Shown here: in pieces, positions 1 to 9,952 of the stretch | How the letters are laid out: each line of letters opens with the position of its first letter | Numbering within the stretch: the stretch's first letter is position 1 | Notes under the pieces: model-generated | Databases searched by the model: none | Told to the model about the DNA's origin: nothing | The model's input: only the letters and a program-made list of their open reading frames with translations | Source of the DNA: Butyriboletus loyo | Lineage: Eukaryota > Basidiomycota > Agaricomycetes > Boletales > Boletaceae | Assembly (NCBI GenBank): GCA_038093515.1 | Contig: JBBPSI010000268.1 | Span: forward strand, 1 to 31,489 | Length of the DNA stretch: 31,489 nt | Direction of reading: 5' to 3' | Program-made: the position numbers and the translations under genes

Positions 1-845
1 TCGGATCCTGACGTATCTTGATGTGATAAATCTCTTGATTTTCAACGGGATTATATACTCGATCTTTTACGCTGTGACTACCACCATCTCCACACTATTC
101 CAATCGACGTATCCGTTCTTGAATGAGACCGACATTGGATTGTGCTTTTTAGCCATTGGTGGAGGAACACTCATCGGTAGTTTGGTCACAGGGAAACTCC
201 TGGATAGAGATTACAAGAAATTGAAGGAAAAGATCGCACGAGAAGTGTCGACAGACCCAGGAACCCCCGCGGAACAGGTCGTAAGGGACGAAACCTTCCC
301 GATTGAACAAGCAAGAATGCGAATGACACCGTTCCACTTGATTGTATACACCGTGTGCTGTGCCGGTTACGGTTGGTGTCTCGAGAAAGAGGTCAACATA
401 GCGGCACCGTTGGTGCTGCAGATAGTATGTGAGTTTTTTTCCAGAAATCTCCAGACATGCTTGAACGCTGAGCAGCCACATAATCAATTATTTCCCTAGT
501 GGCCATTACAGGAATAGCGTTGATGAACACTATACAAACTCTCTTGGTTGACTTGTTGCCGGCGCACGGTTCTTCTGTGACCGCATGCGTAAGTCTCTGT
601 CCTGCTTGTAATTAGGGAATCCTACTAATAATTGAATACACTAACAGAACAACCTAGTGAGGTGCTCATTGGGTGCGACTATGGTGTCGGTCATCGACCT
701 TATACTTGAAGCTCTTGGGACGGGATGGACTTACATCCTGCTCGCGGGAATTAGCATTGCGACCTCACCGATGATTTGGTTCGCTGTGTGGGTGGGCCCC
801 CGATGCCGAGCCAAGCGCCCCGCGAAACAAAATAATACACCCTAG
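1..845 (+). CDS. MFS transporter of the DHA1 drug:H+ antiporter type, C-terminal part (5' end outside window)
   Basis: Spliced as 1..428, 500..588, 648..845, in frame throughout (first full codon at position 2). This part would cover roughly the second half of a 12-TM carrier. A hydrophobic helix near the start is followed by the IGLCFLAIGGGTLIGSLVTG segment and then a charged cytoplasmic stretch (KLLDRDYKKLKEK). Later come a paired hydrophobic region and the LLVDLLPAHGSSVTACNNL segment, which is typical of fungal DHA1 exporters (Qdr/Tpo/Aqr type). The final helix ends in a basic, Pro-rich tail. Donors are GTGAGT and GTAAGT. The first intron could also be read from GTATGT four bases upstream, but only GTGAGT at 429 keeps the frame. 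Role by family: proton-coupled export of small molecules at the plasma membrane; the substrate cannot be told from sequence. Confidence 0.88.
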
Positions 846-970
846 TTTCTTCATTTGACATGATAACGCAATGCTATGCACGGGAGATATTGCGTAAAAA
901 AACAAGTTTAGCTAGAATTATACTGTGGTCATGCATGAGGACGAGCAAGTCAGGGAAAGATCCATACCCA

Positions 971-1495
971 TTACTGTGAAAAATGGGCAGCTATGCGGTC
1001 TCCGATAGCCTGGAGTTCTTTGCTTCCTTCCAGAAGTATTTGAGTACTCTCTGCAATGTCCTTTCGCATGTACTCTATGTCCCCATCCGAAGGTAGTGTA
1101 CTGATGAAATCAGAACGTCTCAGGTCCTCGATGATACGACGTGTCTTGTCGCCTCGAATGAAATCGTCCCTCAAGCAACTGATGAGCTGCATTTTTACAG
1201 CTGAAGTGTATGCAGGAGAGGTGCGGATAAGCTGCTCGAGTCTCTGGCATGTAGAGGCGCGGCTCTCCACAGCAGCCTGAAAGCGTTCGATTACCAGGAC
1301 GTTGGCGTAGTTGAGTGTAGCCGCGGTAGAGACCGTCTTTTTCTTTGAGTCTGAGCTAGAGCTAGGCTCCCCTTGAGAGCTCGATGACGAGATACCTGGA
1401 TCGGTGAGCACGGCTTCACGAATTAAACGCGCAAAATGTTCCTTGCTAGCGAGCGACCTCCGCTTCTGTTTCCGTGGTGTCTGGGTCTTCACCAT
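971..1495 (-). CDS. Unrecognised 174-aa protein, predicted helical
   Basis: Single-exon reading frame. I chose the ATG at 1495 (MVKTQTPRKQKRRS) because the codons upstream in the same frame look like leader sequence and a pyrimidine-AG (ctctctgtag) sits just before it. The N-terminus is strongly basic. A Ser-rich linker (SSSSSQGEPSSSSDSKKK) spans about residues 36-53. The remaining roughly 115 residues are rich in Glu, Arg, Leu and Ile with few Pro, which suggests two or three long helices. I see no known motif. A short, basic, helical nuclear protein such as a kinetochore or chromatin subunit would fit the composition, but that is only a guess. The gene is convergent with the MFS gene, with 125 bp between stops. 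It could have an upstream non-coding exon. Confidence 0.55.
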   Translation of the reverse strand: MVKTQTPRKQKRRSLASKEHFARLIREAVLTDPGISSSSSQGEPSSSSDSKKKTVSTAATLNYANVLVIERFQAAVESRASTCQRLEQLIRTSPAYTSAVKMQLISCLRDDFIRGDKTRRIIEDLRRSDFISTLPSDGDIEYMRKDIAESTQILLEGSKELQAIGDRIAAHFSQ

Positions 1496-2114
1496 CGCTA
1501 CAGAGAGTGAGTGGTAGATGAAATCATATTGATGGGAACATACAATCAAAATCGTCGCGTATTCTTGAATTTTAGTAGTCTATCCAGATATGGTCTGTTC
1601 GGTGTAAACTGCACGGGGAGACCTGCGTCACACTCACCTTGTAGATCTCGCTAAGCCCTGTAGCACAAAAAGACACGTTTGCTGATAGAAAAACACCAGA
1701 CGCTCTACCTTTATCAATTCTGTCGGTAAAGATACAACATACCAAGGCTCAACAAAACTACGATTTCTGTTGCAGAGATCACGATAGTAGTACTTTGGCG
1801 GATGCTCGCGCGTTGAATGTGGGCGAGCAAAGTGAACGAGTTAAATCTTGCATCGACCTCCCAAGCGGGTGACTTGGTGAAGGGCAAACAGAGTGGCCAC
1901 GTGACAGCACTGGTAAGTCGAGCGAGTGGAGTTAAACTGGGCCGCTCAGCGTTGGGACTCTCGTTGCCGATTGCAAAATAAAAGCTGCACTTGCTGGGCT
2001 CACGAGGCCGCTTAGCGCAGCCTTTCGGGTGTTTGCAGTCTCGCAGTCCGACGTCCTGGCCAACGTGTAGCTGCTTCTGCGAGGTCGTTTGGCAGCTCTG
2101 CAGCTTGTACAGTC
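1496..2114. other. Intergenic region between divergent genes (1496-2114)
   Basis: This 619-bp stretch lies between the minus-strand helical protein and the plus-strand ABC1-like gene, so it should hold both promoters. A CACGTG E-box lies near 1899. Short reading frames inside it (for example on the minus strand around 1932-2132) show no family resemblance. I see no RNA gene or repeat. Confidence 0.5.
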
Positions 2115-3457
2115 ATGTTCCTTCGATGGCACATTTCGCTCTCTTCACCCTATAGATCATTTCACGCGCTCTCAACACCTAAAGGGACCAACACTGCGGC
2201 CCGTCGTACTTTCACTACCGCTAACAAGAGCCAGCGTCCTCGCATCGTCTCACCTCCACCATACATCAGGCTGCATACTCGTCCTTGGACATGGCGGACA
2301 CTCTGGCTTGTACCTATTATCGGCGGGGTGGTTGTTTACCTCTCTCCGGGCCCTCAGCTACACTTACCTTCCGTCTTCTCGTCCCCCACCCTGATCCCTT
2401 GTCCAGAAAGTCGGGATAATGCACGTCGATTTACTGACCAACACATGATTGGCTCGCCGGCTGAACCCCAGCGCTCACTTTACTTGCGAATAATTGGGCT
2501 TTTCAAAGACTACATCTGGGAACCCATTCTAACGACCAGGCGGTTCATACACCTATTCTACCTGTTTGTACCTGCCATAATCGCCATGCCGATGCTGCTA
2601 GTCGGCAGTCCGGACGTGCAACTGCAAGGTGATCGATGGGGTGCTGTGTGGTGGTATGATTTTCTCGTGAAAAGAATGCAAGCCGCTGGTCCGACATTCA
2701 TCAAGGTGACTGGTGTTCGTTGATTCGCATGGTCTTTCATCAATCATCTCTAGCTCGCTCAATGGGCCGCATCTCGCGCCGATCTTTTCCCGTCTTTACT
2801 CTGCGACAGATTGGGAACGACGCACTCGCAGGGAACACCTCATTCGTTAGCATACACGAAGGAAGTTATAGAAAGAGTCTTCCAGAGACCATTCCATGAT
2901 GTATTTGAAGAATTCGACGAAAACCCAATTGGAACGGGTGCCATTGCACAGGTAGGTTCCTGGCATTCTTTCGTCCTTGCATCCTTTCATTTTGTCCCCA
3001 GGTATACAAGGCTATCCTCAGACAAGATCTCCTCCCGCCATCGTATCTTGGACCCAAGCGTCATTTGAGATCTGCCGCCGGGTCTCTGGCCCCGGTCATA
3101 CTGCAGGACCCTCCACCCTCGGTTCCCACCGCATCAGTTGCAATAAAGGTCCTCCACCCTCGAGTTTCCAAGATGATTGAAGCAGGAAGGCGAAAAGAAG
3201 AACGCGCGAAACTAAAAGTGATGCAGGATGAAACCGACGGAAGAGAGGAGGACGAGAGTGGTGTTGAACCAGAAGCTGCAAGGAAACCAGAAAAGCGGGA
3301 ACGCGATCCCGACCCTATTTCTCATTCCCATGTACCCCTGCCTGATGAAGACGAGAGAGATGCAGAAGATGGCGCACGGAGGAGGAGGAGACGGCGGCAT
3401 AAAAAGGGGTCTGGTGCTGGTAGGCCTGATGGGGAACCGGAGACGGATGCCTCATGA
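2115..3457 (+). pseudogene. ABC1/UbiB-family (ADCK2/Cqd-like) mitochondrial kinase, N-terminal fragment lacking the catalytic core
   Basis: Spliced as 2115..2705, 2754..2951, 3002..3457 (414 aa). The N-terminus is basic and Ser/Arg-rich, like a mitochondrial presequence, and is followed by hydrophobic segments near residues 60-80 and 145-165. ABC1 landmarks follow: FIKLAQWAASRADLFP (the KxGQ region, here KLAQ), FDENPIGTGAIAQVYKA (the Ala-rich nucleotide loop) and ASVAIKVLHPRVSKMI, which carries the VAIK lysine. At that point the family should continue for roughly 300 residues with the metal-binding and catalytic motifs. Instead the frame runs into about 90 residues of charged low-complexity sequence (RRKEERAKLK, DEDERDAEDGARRRRRRR) and stops. 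I found no catalytic motifs in any frame before the next gene at 3904. Family role: inner-membrane proteins that affect coenzyme Q and lipid distribution. This copy is probably non-functional as a kinase, although it could still be transcribed. Confidence 0.75.
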
Positions 3458-3903
3458 TTGGAGCGCGACATCCCGTGTACGCCTGTGCCACCGAGTTATC
3501 CAGGAGGAATAGGTACCAGTTCTTGTTTCAATAATTGCGAGTTTTCCGATTGGCTGTCAGTTCGTCGGCCCGCGTTGCCACTCAACTCACACAATCTCGT
3601 GAGGTGAACGAGGCAACTTCGTCTAACTTCGTCACTTTCGAACTCGGTCGAAGTTACTCGAAAAAAAACACTTCGCGGCAACATTACTGTGGTACCTACG
3701 TTGATTCGGGATCTCGACGACAAGACGACAAGAGCACATGTGTATTACCATATTTGGGTTGCCTATTGTGTCAAATAATGCATTCGCAGGCGCCATTGTT
3801 CTCGCTGGCACGGAATGACTCGGGCCTCGTCTTTCTATAACTTGACCATCACGACCGCTCGTTTTCTTTCTCGTTCTTTTTCGCGACTCTCTTGCTTCTC
3901 TCA
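3458..3903. other. Intergenic region (3458-3903), promoter side of the next gene
   Basis: About 450 bp with no supported gene. The last 60 bp before the ATG at 3904 are pyrimidine-rich (repeated ctttc/ttctt), as is common in fungal leaders, and a TATAA lies at about 3836. I looked here in all frames for the missing catalytic half of the ABC1 kinase and did not find it. Confidence 0.5.
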
Positions 3904-4458
3904 ATGATGAGCTCCAAGTTTCGTGAACATCTTTCTATTAACCTTCCCCCAAACCACCTCCACATCCCGGTCGAGACCTCCAAGTTCTCTCCGACATCGA
4001 CGATAGCCTATCCATCGCGTTTTTCATTCGGCCGAAGCAGTTCGAAGCGCTCGAAGCGTTCACAACACACTCTAACTCCCCCCAAGGATGTCGAGGCAGG
4101 CACATCGCCGACATCCTCCGACCTCCGAGACAGATTCACGAAACTCTTTTTTGACGTTCGGACGCTCAACGCTGCCGAGCCTGATCTTGTCCCCGTACAG
4201 GACCCAAGTAAAACTCAGTGGCCTCCGCTTCACATCGAGAAACGTCACTGTCCGTGTCAGCTTCACGACCCCAAACACGAAGCTCGCGTGAGGAAACAAC
4301 GGCGCCGGTCGCGGTGTCTCCTCATCTTGCTCATTATAATCCTCCTTCTCTTGATCGGGAATGCTGTCTTTCTGAACATCCGCGTCCTCTCGCTTTCCAT
4401 GTCGCTCACGATTTGGTATTGCGAGTTTGAATCGTCAGATTGTGGGTATAGACACTGA
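3904..4458 (+). CDS. Unrecognised single-pass membrane protein
   Basis: ATG at 3904 is followed at once by a second ATG, giving MMSSKFREHL; 184 aa as a single exon. About 135 polar residues rich in Ser, Arg and Pro come first. A Cys pair (HCPCQLHDPKH) and a very basic stretch (RVRKQRRRSR) lead into one strong membrane helix, CLLILLIIILLLLIGNAVFL. The positive charge before the helix predicts a cytoplasmic N-terminus. The C-terminal tail after the helix is short and odd. An alternative model removes an intron at 4416..4556 and adds 4557..4701; this keeps the frame and gives 218 aa with a Pro/Cys-rich tail, but that intron (141 nt) would be longer than the others here. I do not recognise a family. 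Confidence 0.55.
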   Translation: MMSSKFREHLSINLPPNHLHIPVETSKFSPTSTIAYPSRFSFGRSSSKRSKRSQHTLTPPKDVEAGTSPTSSDLRDRFTKLFFDVRTLNAAEPDLVPVQDPSKTQWPPLHIEKRHCPCQLHDPKHEARVRKQRRRSRCLLILLIIILLLLIGNAVFLNIRVLSLSMSLTIWYCEFESSDCGYRH

Positions 4459-4556
4459 GATGTTGGGAATCAGCACCTCAGCCATTTCCGGTTCTTAGAT
4501 CAGTGTACTCCGCAATAGGTATGTGGGTACGTTGTCTCTCCTCTGATACTGATCAG

Positions 4557-4701
4557 TCTCACAATCGTTGAATTTCCAACCCGCGTTCCTGAGCTTGTTC
4601 CGAGCAACATATACAAGGGAATATTGGCAGAAGGAACGAAGGTAACATCGGGTGTTTCCAGCTTACCACCGTCCTGTCCCTGCCTGCCAGTGCCCCCGTG
4701 A
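4557..4701 (+). CDS. Possible second coding exon of the membrane protein at 3904
   Basis: After a GATCAG acceptor at 4551-4556, an open frame runs to a TGA at 4699-4701. It reads through EFPTRVPELVPSNIYKG and ends in SLPPSCPCLPVPP. Joined to a GTATTG donor at 4416 it is in phase. It has no family match, so the only evidence is frame, splice signals and protein-like composition. Confidence 0.25.
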
Positions 4702-5425
4702 CGCGACGATAGCACATCTGTCAAGGTGTGTGCTCCACCTTGCTCTATGGAATCGAGATACAATCATGCTGTCGGCCCGATGTTCTCAATGATAGTACCC
4801 CTGCGGTAGATATGACCAGGGTCATGCGAATCCTTTTTTACGCTCTCAATGACGAAATTTAATTTTGAGTGAGATTGGTGAAGAGGTGTTCCAATCATGC
4901 ATGCGGTTGTTCCGCACAAGGACGTGCGCGGGATGGAGAGTAACAGACGACTCTCCAGTCTGGTTCTGAGGACCTTCCTCGCTGCTTTTGTTGTCGGGCC
5001 AGAGACTGGAGTAGCGCATGTGCTGTTTCCAAAACTTTCCCAAAGTAACTTTACATCCATTTCACACAGCTAACCAAAAAGAACTGAAGGTTTGCGTAAG
5101 TGAGAAATGGACCTAGACAACGTCAGTAGAACGGTTTCTGGTTCCCGATGGTAGCCGACTGCTACAGACTGCTACAGACTACTAGCCGTTGGTTCTGACC
5201 ACCAACCGGTTCGCTGATGAAGTTCGCCATCCAATTATCATGATCGTGCGCTGACCCCTTTGCGTGCGACTGCCGGCGGGATATCGTGCGTTACAACATC
5301 GGAGGGACTGATTCAATACAGATAGGCTAGCTACATGCCGATCAGAAACATGAACAAAACCAACGAGTAAAGTGATATTAACCTCGCCCATTGCGTCTCA
5401 TCATTGGGCATGTCGCCAATGCGAA
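4702..5425. other. Intergenic region between convergent genes (4702-5425)
   Basis: This region is 3' to the plus-strand membrane protein and 3' to Ku70. Minus-strand frames at 4764-5060 have no recognisable protein features. The only structure seen is a short tandem repeat at 5157-5181. Confidence 0.45.
5157..5181. repeat. Short tandem repeat, 10-bp unit
   Basis: Two perfect copies of GACTGCTACA (5157-5166 and 5167-5176) are followed by a partial third (GACTA). It lies about 250 bp past the Ku70 stop codon. Probably replication slippage; no function inferred. Confidence 0.7.
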
Positions 5426-8355
5426 TCAGCACTTGTTCAACCACTCGCCCACGCGCTCGATGAGCTCGGCCTTCCTCCCCCCCGTCGGTAAACCCTTGCT
5501 TTTGAGCACTTCCTACAGTGTCTCAGAGTGAGCAACGAATGGCACGCACTTCAGCTATACAGGGAAAACGTACCCTAAGCTGATCGACCCGAACCTACCA
5601 CGATCATAATCACTCTGAATTAGAATCCGCCAAGAACTCGAAAGAAGGGGGTCTGAACTCACTTTGTCCAGTGTTCCTGCGGCGTACTTACTCCGAAGGT
5701 CCGCTTCGTCAAACGAGACGTCCTATAGTTATCTCTCGTCAGCACGATTCATCCTATACCCGAGCTTGACGACGAACAGGCTTTCTCTTCATTCCCGTCG
5801 TCGCAAGGACGGTATTGTAGTTCTCGTCGCTCGCCAACACTTTTTTCCATTCCTTCAGCAGCGCTCCTGCCCGCTGTGTGATTCATCTATTCAATCTCGA
5901 AGGGGTAGAAGACATTGTCAAACCTTATGAATGATATCGTACTTGGGCCGGGTCAGATCTTCGAACGCTTCCGTATCAAATTCTTCACGGAAAGCGCTTG
6001 CCTGAAGTTGAGCATTATGATACGCGAGCGCTGAAAGACCGATTGAGGAAACACTACACATGGATGAGGCGACACATGCACACACCAGGGTTCGGATACG
6101 AATCCGGAGGGTATGTACCGTTCTTGACACATAACTTGTCAATCCAAGTTCTCGCAGCGTCCTTGGCTTCTTCCGTGGCTAATGCGAGATAAATGGAAGG
6201 TAGCGAGATCTAGAAAATGAGCTGACGTGCCTCTGAACGCTTCGGTAATGGGTGCAGCTCGGATGTCGTCAGCGAAAGGCATGAAGATGAGATGGAATCC
6301 CGCGGGTTCACTCCACCCGCCCTCTTCCACTGTTTCTGCCTAAAGATATGTTTCGAGATTAGCAATCTAGAAAGCAAGTAGACATCATCCACCTGTGGCA
6401 CGAGGGTGCAGAGAACAGGGGTAGCATTGCGCCGGACTAGGGCGAGGACCAATCCAATCTTGCCCTTCTCTAACATCTTCTGCAGAAGAGCACTAAATGT
6501 GCGTTTACTCCCAGAGTATTTCTATAACAGGAGGCTTAGACAAGAGATGATGCACGCGGCGTTGAGCCATTCACCAGCTCATCTGGATAAATGAATAGGG
6601 CATGTTTGACATTGTCCTCGAATGCAATCTCAGACCTATTTTTGAAACCAAGAAGTTTGAGACCTGGAGAGGTGAGAATATACAACAGATGTTAAAGTAG
6701 GTATTACCAGGCTCAAGGTCGAAACTACGGAAACTACGGATCTTGTCCGCGGTATAAAACGGCTGTGTGCACAGTTATTCAGCGTGTCATGTCCAACCAA
6801 AACACGGGGCTACTTTACCTTGTGGCCAGGTTTCACCGCCCTTGTCATTAACATACTCATGTCCTCATCTTCGTCGCCCGTGTCTGCCGTACCGGTGCCT
6901 AACTTCCCGCCGAACAATATCTTGGCGCGGTCTACCTCCACTTGATGATCCTATAAAGTGTGGGAGGTCAGGGGGCCCGTTGCACAGCCGTTGAGCGTGA
7001 AAGGAACCTCGTCAAGGTAGACTGTTCGGCTATTTGCGACCTCCATTCGGTTTCCAAGGTCAATAAAGTACTTATATGATCCTTTTTTTTGTTCGATGAT
7101 TAAACCATAACTGATAGGCGCTGAGACATTGCCGGGCGTTCCCAGGAATTGGTGAGAAACGCACCCTTTTACGCCCATAACCAAGCCTTTGCCAAGTTCA
7201 AAAGGAATACTAAACAGGGCACGCTTTGGGACCTCGCGAAATCGCATCTGAGAAAGGAGGTCATCGATCCTCGTGATTGAAATAGATGTTGGGAGCATCT
7301 CCGAATCTTCCTCGCCCTCATCCTCGCCAAGGGTATTCGATGGTAGGACAGACTGTCATGTTTAGATTTAGTTGAACAAGTCATGCGGTAGAAAATATTT
7401 AGAACGGACGGAGTAAAACTTTGTTGGGTCAAAGGGCTTTTCTGGAGTGGAAATGAAAAATGGTTCGACTTGCACCCCGGCTTGGGTAAGGTCCTGTCAA
7501 CGTGGTCAGATGACCATGTAAACCATATCCACGAGCGACAAACGATGAGAGTTGTCTTGGATGAAGTGAGTAGCTGTTTGTTGTTCGGATGTGGATTGTC
7601 ATCGTCCGTGATCAAGAACACGCGCTTTGATGCTGTCTTGGGTGCACTGGATGACAGTTAGCCATGCCTCCCGTCGCCAAATGCGAAGCTACACAACCCA
7701 TCGCGCACGACCCAGTTACAACTTGTGAACACATCACCCATGGGCATCTTTTTTCCTTGAATAGGAGGGAAGGTGCTCCGAAGTAGATCCGAGTCTTCTC
7801 TGGCCTCTTCAGAACGACTCGTTTAACAATGTGACATTATCGAAGGAGAACATATATACCATCGACCAAGCGAATGAGTTGTTGTATCGTCGGTGCGCTT
7901 ACAGGTGCAATTTGTTGATACACGAGAGAATTCTTCTTAATCTCGGAAGCATAACCCTTGACCTCGTTGCATCGCGTCTGGATTAAACCCACATTGTTGA
8001 GCATCTTGTCAGAAAACGACGTCAATGCAGTCTCACCGTGTTAAAAAGTATTATTCCAACGGAGTCGTTTGGACCAACAACAACCTTCTTTTTTTGGATT
8101 TGCACAGCGGCGTCAAGGGCTGCGAGGAGGTGGGACGTCTGTACGTTTTCGTACACGGGATCATCCCGGAGCTCATGCATAGACTCGGAACAATCAATAC
8201 AAAACAGGATCACATCTCGTTTTCCTTCGAAGAACTACAAAATAGGGGTTACTCGGTAGAGCGCTGTGTACAAGACCGTGCAGACTGACCGAGGTGTCTT
8301 GAAGTTCGTCTTCTTCTTCGTCATCAATGACATTCCAATCATCGAAAGGTGGCAT
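5426..8355 (-). CDS. KU70: Ku70, DNA-end-binding subunit for non-homologous end joining, with C-terminal SAP domain
   Basis: Nineteen coding exons, all phases consistent, 654 aa: 8290-8355, 8037-8234, 7860-7977, 7698-7806, 7544-7646, 7410-7493, 7165-7352, 7008-7110, 6819-6950, 6708-6762, 6575-6663, 6393-6521, 6231-6339, 6086-6178, 5924-6030, 5760-5873, 5663-5722, 5574-5594, 5426-5512. The vWA domain starts with DVILFCIDCSESM and contains VVVGPNDSVGIILFNT, MPMGDVFTSCNWVVRDG and KRVFLITDDDNPHP. The Ku core follows: RALFSIPFELG, YKYFIDLGNRMEVA, LKLLGFKNRSEIAFEDN, KIGLVLALVRRNATPV, FADDIRAAP. Next come the C-terminal arm (ALAYHNAQLQASAFREEFD) and a SAP fold ending KSKGLPTGGRKAELIERV. ATG 8355 (MPPFDDW) is the first in frame. 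By family it forms a ring with Ku80 on broken DNA ends in the nucleus and starts NHEJ. The intron at 6179-6230 appears to use a GC donor, the intron at 5723-5759 is only 37 nt, and exon 18 is 21 nt. Confidence 0.96.
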
Positions 8356-8692
8356 GGTTTGGGTGTCGTGTCCGTCGTAAATGCTGAACGACAGGGTCAC
8401 GCAACGAACAAGGAGAGTCAGAGAACGTTCTTGTGGGACGTTCTCATTATTGAAACGCGTATTACATCATCAAGTCATATGACTTACCCCTGTTTTTGAC
8501 TTGTACTTTACTGCGTCACTCTATTTCTTGCGCCAATTTATTTGCTTGAGCTACGTTGGCCAAATAAACATCATCAACTGTCTGCTTCGCTTTGCTTGAA
8601 TCATATCGCCACTCGGATCGCAAGACCAACTTCTTATCCACAGAACAAAGAGACCTGCTCTGCTGAATGAACCACTAGAAAATACCACTGTC
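8356..8692. promoter_or_regulatory. Shared intergenic promoter between Ku70 (-) and PTPA (+)
   Basis: The two start codons face away from each other and are 337 bp apart, so both promoters and both 5' leaders must lie here unless they reach into the neighbouring gene. The middle is AT-richer (around 8520-8570, with runs such as ccaatttatttgctt). A CCAAT-like box at about 8530 and its neighbourhood are the only elements I would point to. Whether the two genes are co-regulated cannot be read from the sequence. Confidence 0.6.
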
Positions 8693-9952
8693 ATGACTAC
8701 CCAGTCCACATTGCGGGATCTCCGCCAAATCTCGTTGTCCGAACTGGTCGACGCTACCAAGTCACCCGAACAGAAAATCCGTTATGAAGAGGATGTCGCT
8801 TATTGGAAGCAAACAATGGGGTATCATGATTATCAACTGTTCTTACGTCGACTAAACGAATCTGTTGTCGGACACACCGTACCACGCACATCCGATTCAG
8901 ATGCGGCGGTTGGGGGTGACAGCCAGGTAGGGGCAGACATACTACTTCCATTGAGACCTATCCGGTCCTCAATCCACATGCTCGCTAGGCCATCGCCAAC
9001 CTCCTCAACCTTCTCGACACACTCGACAAGTGGATTGACGAGTCGCCACCCCCCAAACCCGGAACAGCTGCGCCGCGCTTCGGGAACCCAACCTTTAGAG
9101 ACTACTGGGGCGACCGCCTCATCAAGGCAAGTACTACCCTATTTGATACACATCGTAAAGGTACACGACTGTGCAATGCTCACCCGCCACCTCCCAGGAA
9201 TCCGACCACCTCCTAGGCACATTCCTTGGACCCACCCACGCTCCCGCCCTTCGCTTCCTCAAACCCTACTTCCTCGAATCGTTTGGTAGCTTCCGTCGTC
9301 TCGACTATGGCACCGGCCATGAAACCGCATTTTTCTTCTTCCTCTGCGCCCTCACGCTCCTCCGCGTCGTCCACCCCCACCCACCCGACGAACGCGCCCT
9401 TGTCCTCCGCGTCTTTGTGCGCTACCTCCGCCTCTGCTGGCGGCTGCAAGATATGTACAAGCTCGAACCTGCTGGGAGCCATGGTGTATGGGGGTTGGAT
9501 GATTACAGCTTCCTCCCGTACATATTCGGGAGTGGGCAACTCCGAGGCACGCTCCTCCCATCGTACCGCTCCCATCAGCTGCAGGTAACACCTTTTGTTT
9601 GCTAGATCAGACGACGATGCCCGTCAACGCTGTCCTTGACGTCAAGCTCGTCAACGGAACGCATCCCATGGATAGCTTTGACAATCTGTATTTCATGGCG
9701 ATCGCTAGGATCCATCAAGTGAAGTACGGCCCATTCTTTGAGCACTCATCTCAGTTGTACTCGATCGCGACACATGTGCAAAGCTGGGCCAAGGTGAACA
9801 AAGGCTTGTTCGAAATGTACCAGGTAAGTCAACCGCACTCGTCTCGCCTCTCGATCATATTCACACGTCTTCTACTGTAGGCCGAGGTCTTGGGCAAACG
9901 CGTGGTCGTACAACATTTACCTCTCGGGGGTTTGATAGAGTGGGATCATTAG
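8693..9952 (+). CDS. Serine/threonine phosphatase 2A activator (PTPA; Rrd1/Rrd2 family peptidyl-prolyl isomerase)
   Basis: Spliced as 8693..8926, 8989..9126, 9198..9546, 9606..9823, 9881..9952 (336 aa, a normal length for PTPA). Family landmarks in order: NLLDTLDKWIDESPP, RFGNPTFRDYWGDRL, FLESFGSFRRLDYGTGHE (the most conserved block), YSFLPYIFGSGQLR, then GPFFEHSSQLYSIA, SWAKVNKGLFEMY and AEVLGKRVVVQHLPLGG at the C-terminus. By family it binds the PP2A catalytic subunit and promotes its active conformation. Introns 2 (9127-9197, AAG|GCAAGT) and 3 (9547-9605, GAG|GCACGC) need GC donors. A GT-AG reading of intron 3 would be only 26 nt and would insert about a dozen extra residues before the conserved DQTTMPVNAVLD. 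Ku70 diverges from the same promoter region. Confidence 0.93.

Noticed and set aside
4764..5060. 98-codon minus-strand frame downstream of Ku70
   Set aside because: It has no motif and lies in the 3' region after the clear Ku70 stop codon; it does not extend the Ku70 protein.
9213..9591. Long frames on the opposite strand and other plus frame of PTPA exon 3
   Set aside because: PTPA exon 3 is fixed by the LDYGTGHE block; the others are Glu/Gly- or Ser-rich shadows.
9585..9610. 26-nt GT-AG intron in PTPA
   Set aside because: It keeps the frame but is too short for normal splicing and adds a non-conserved insert. The GC-AG intron 9547-9605 has normal length and restores the conserved sequence.
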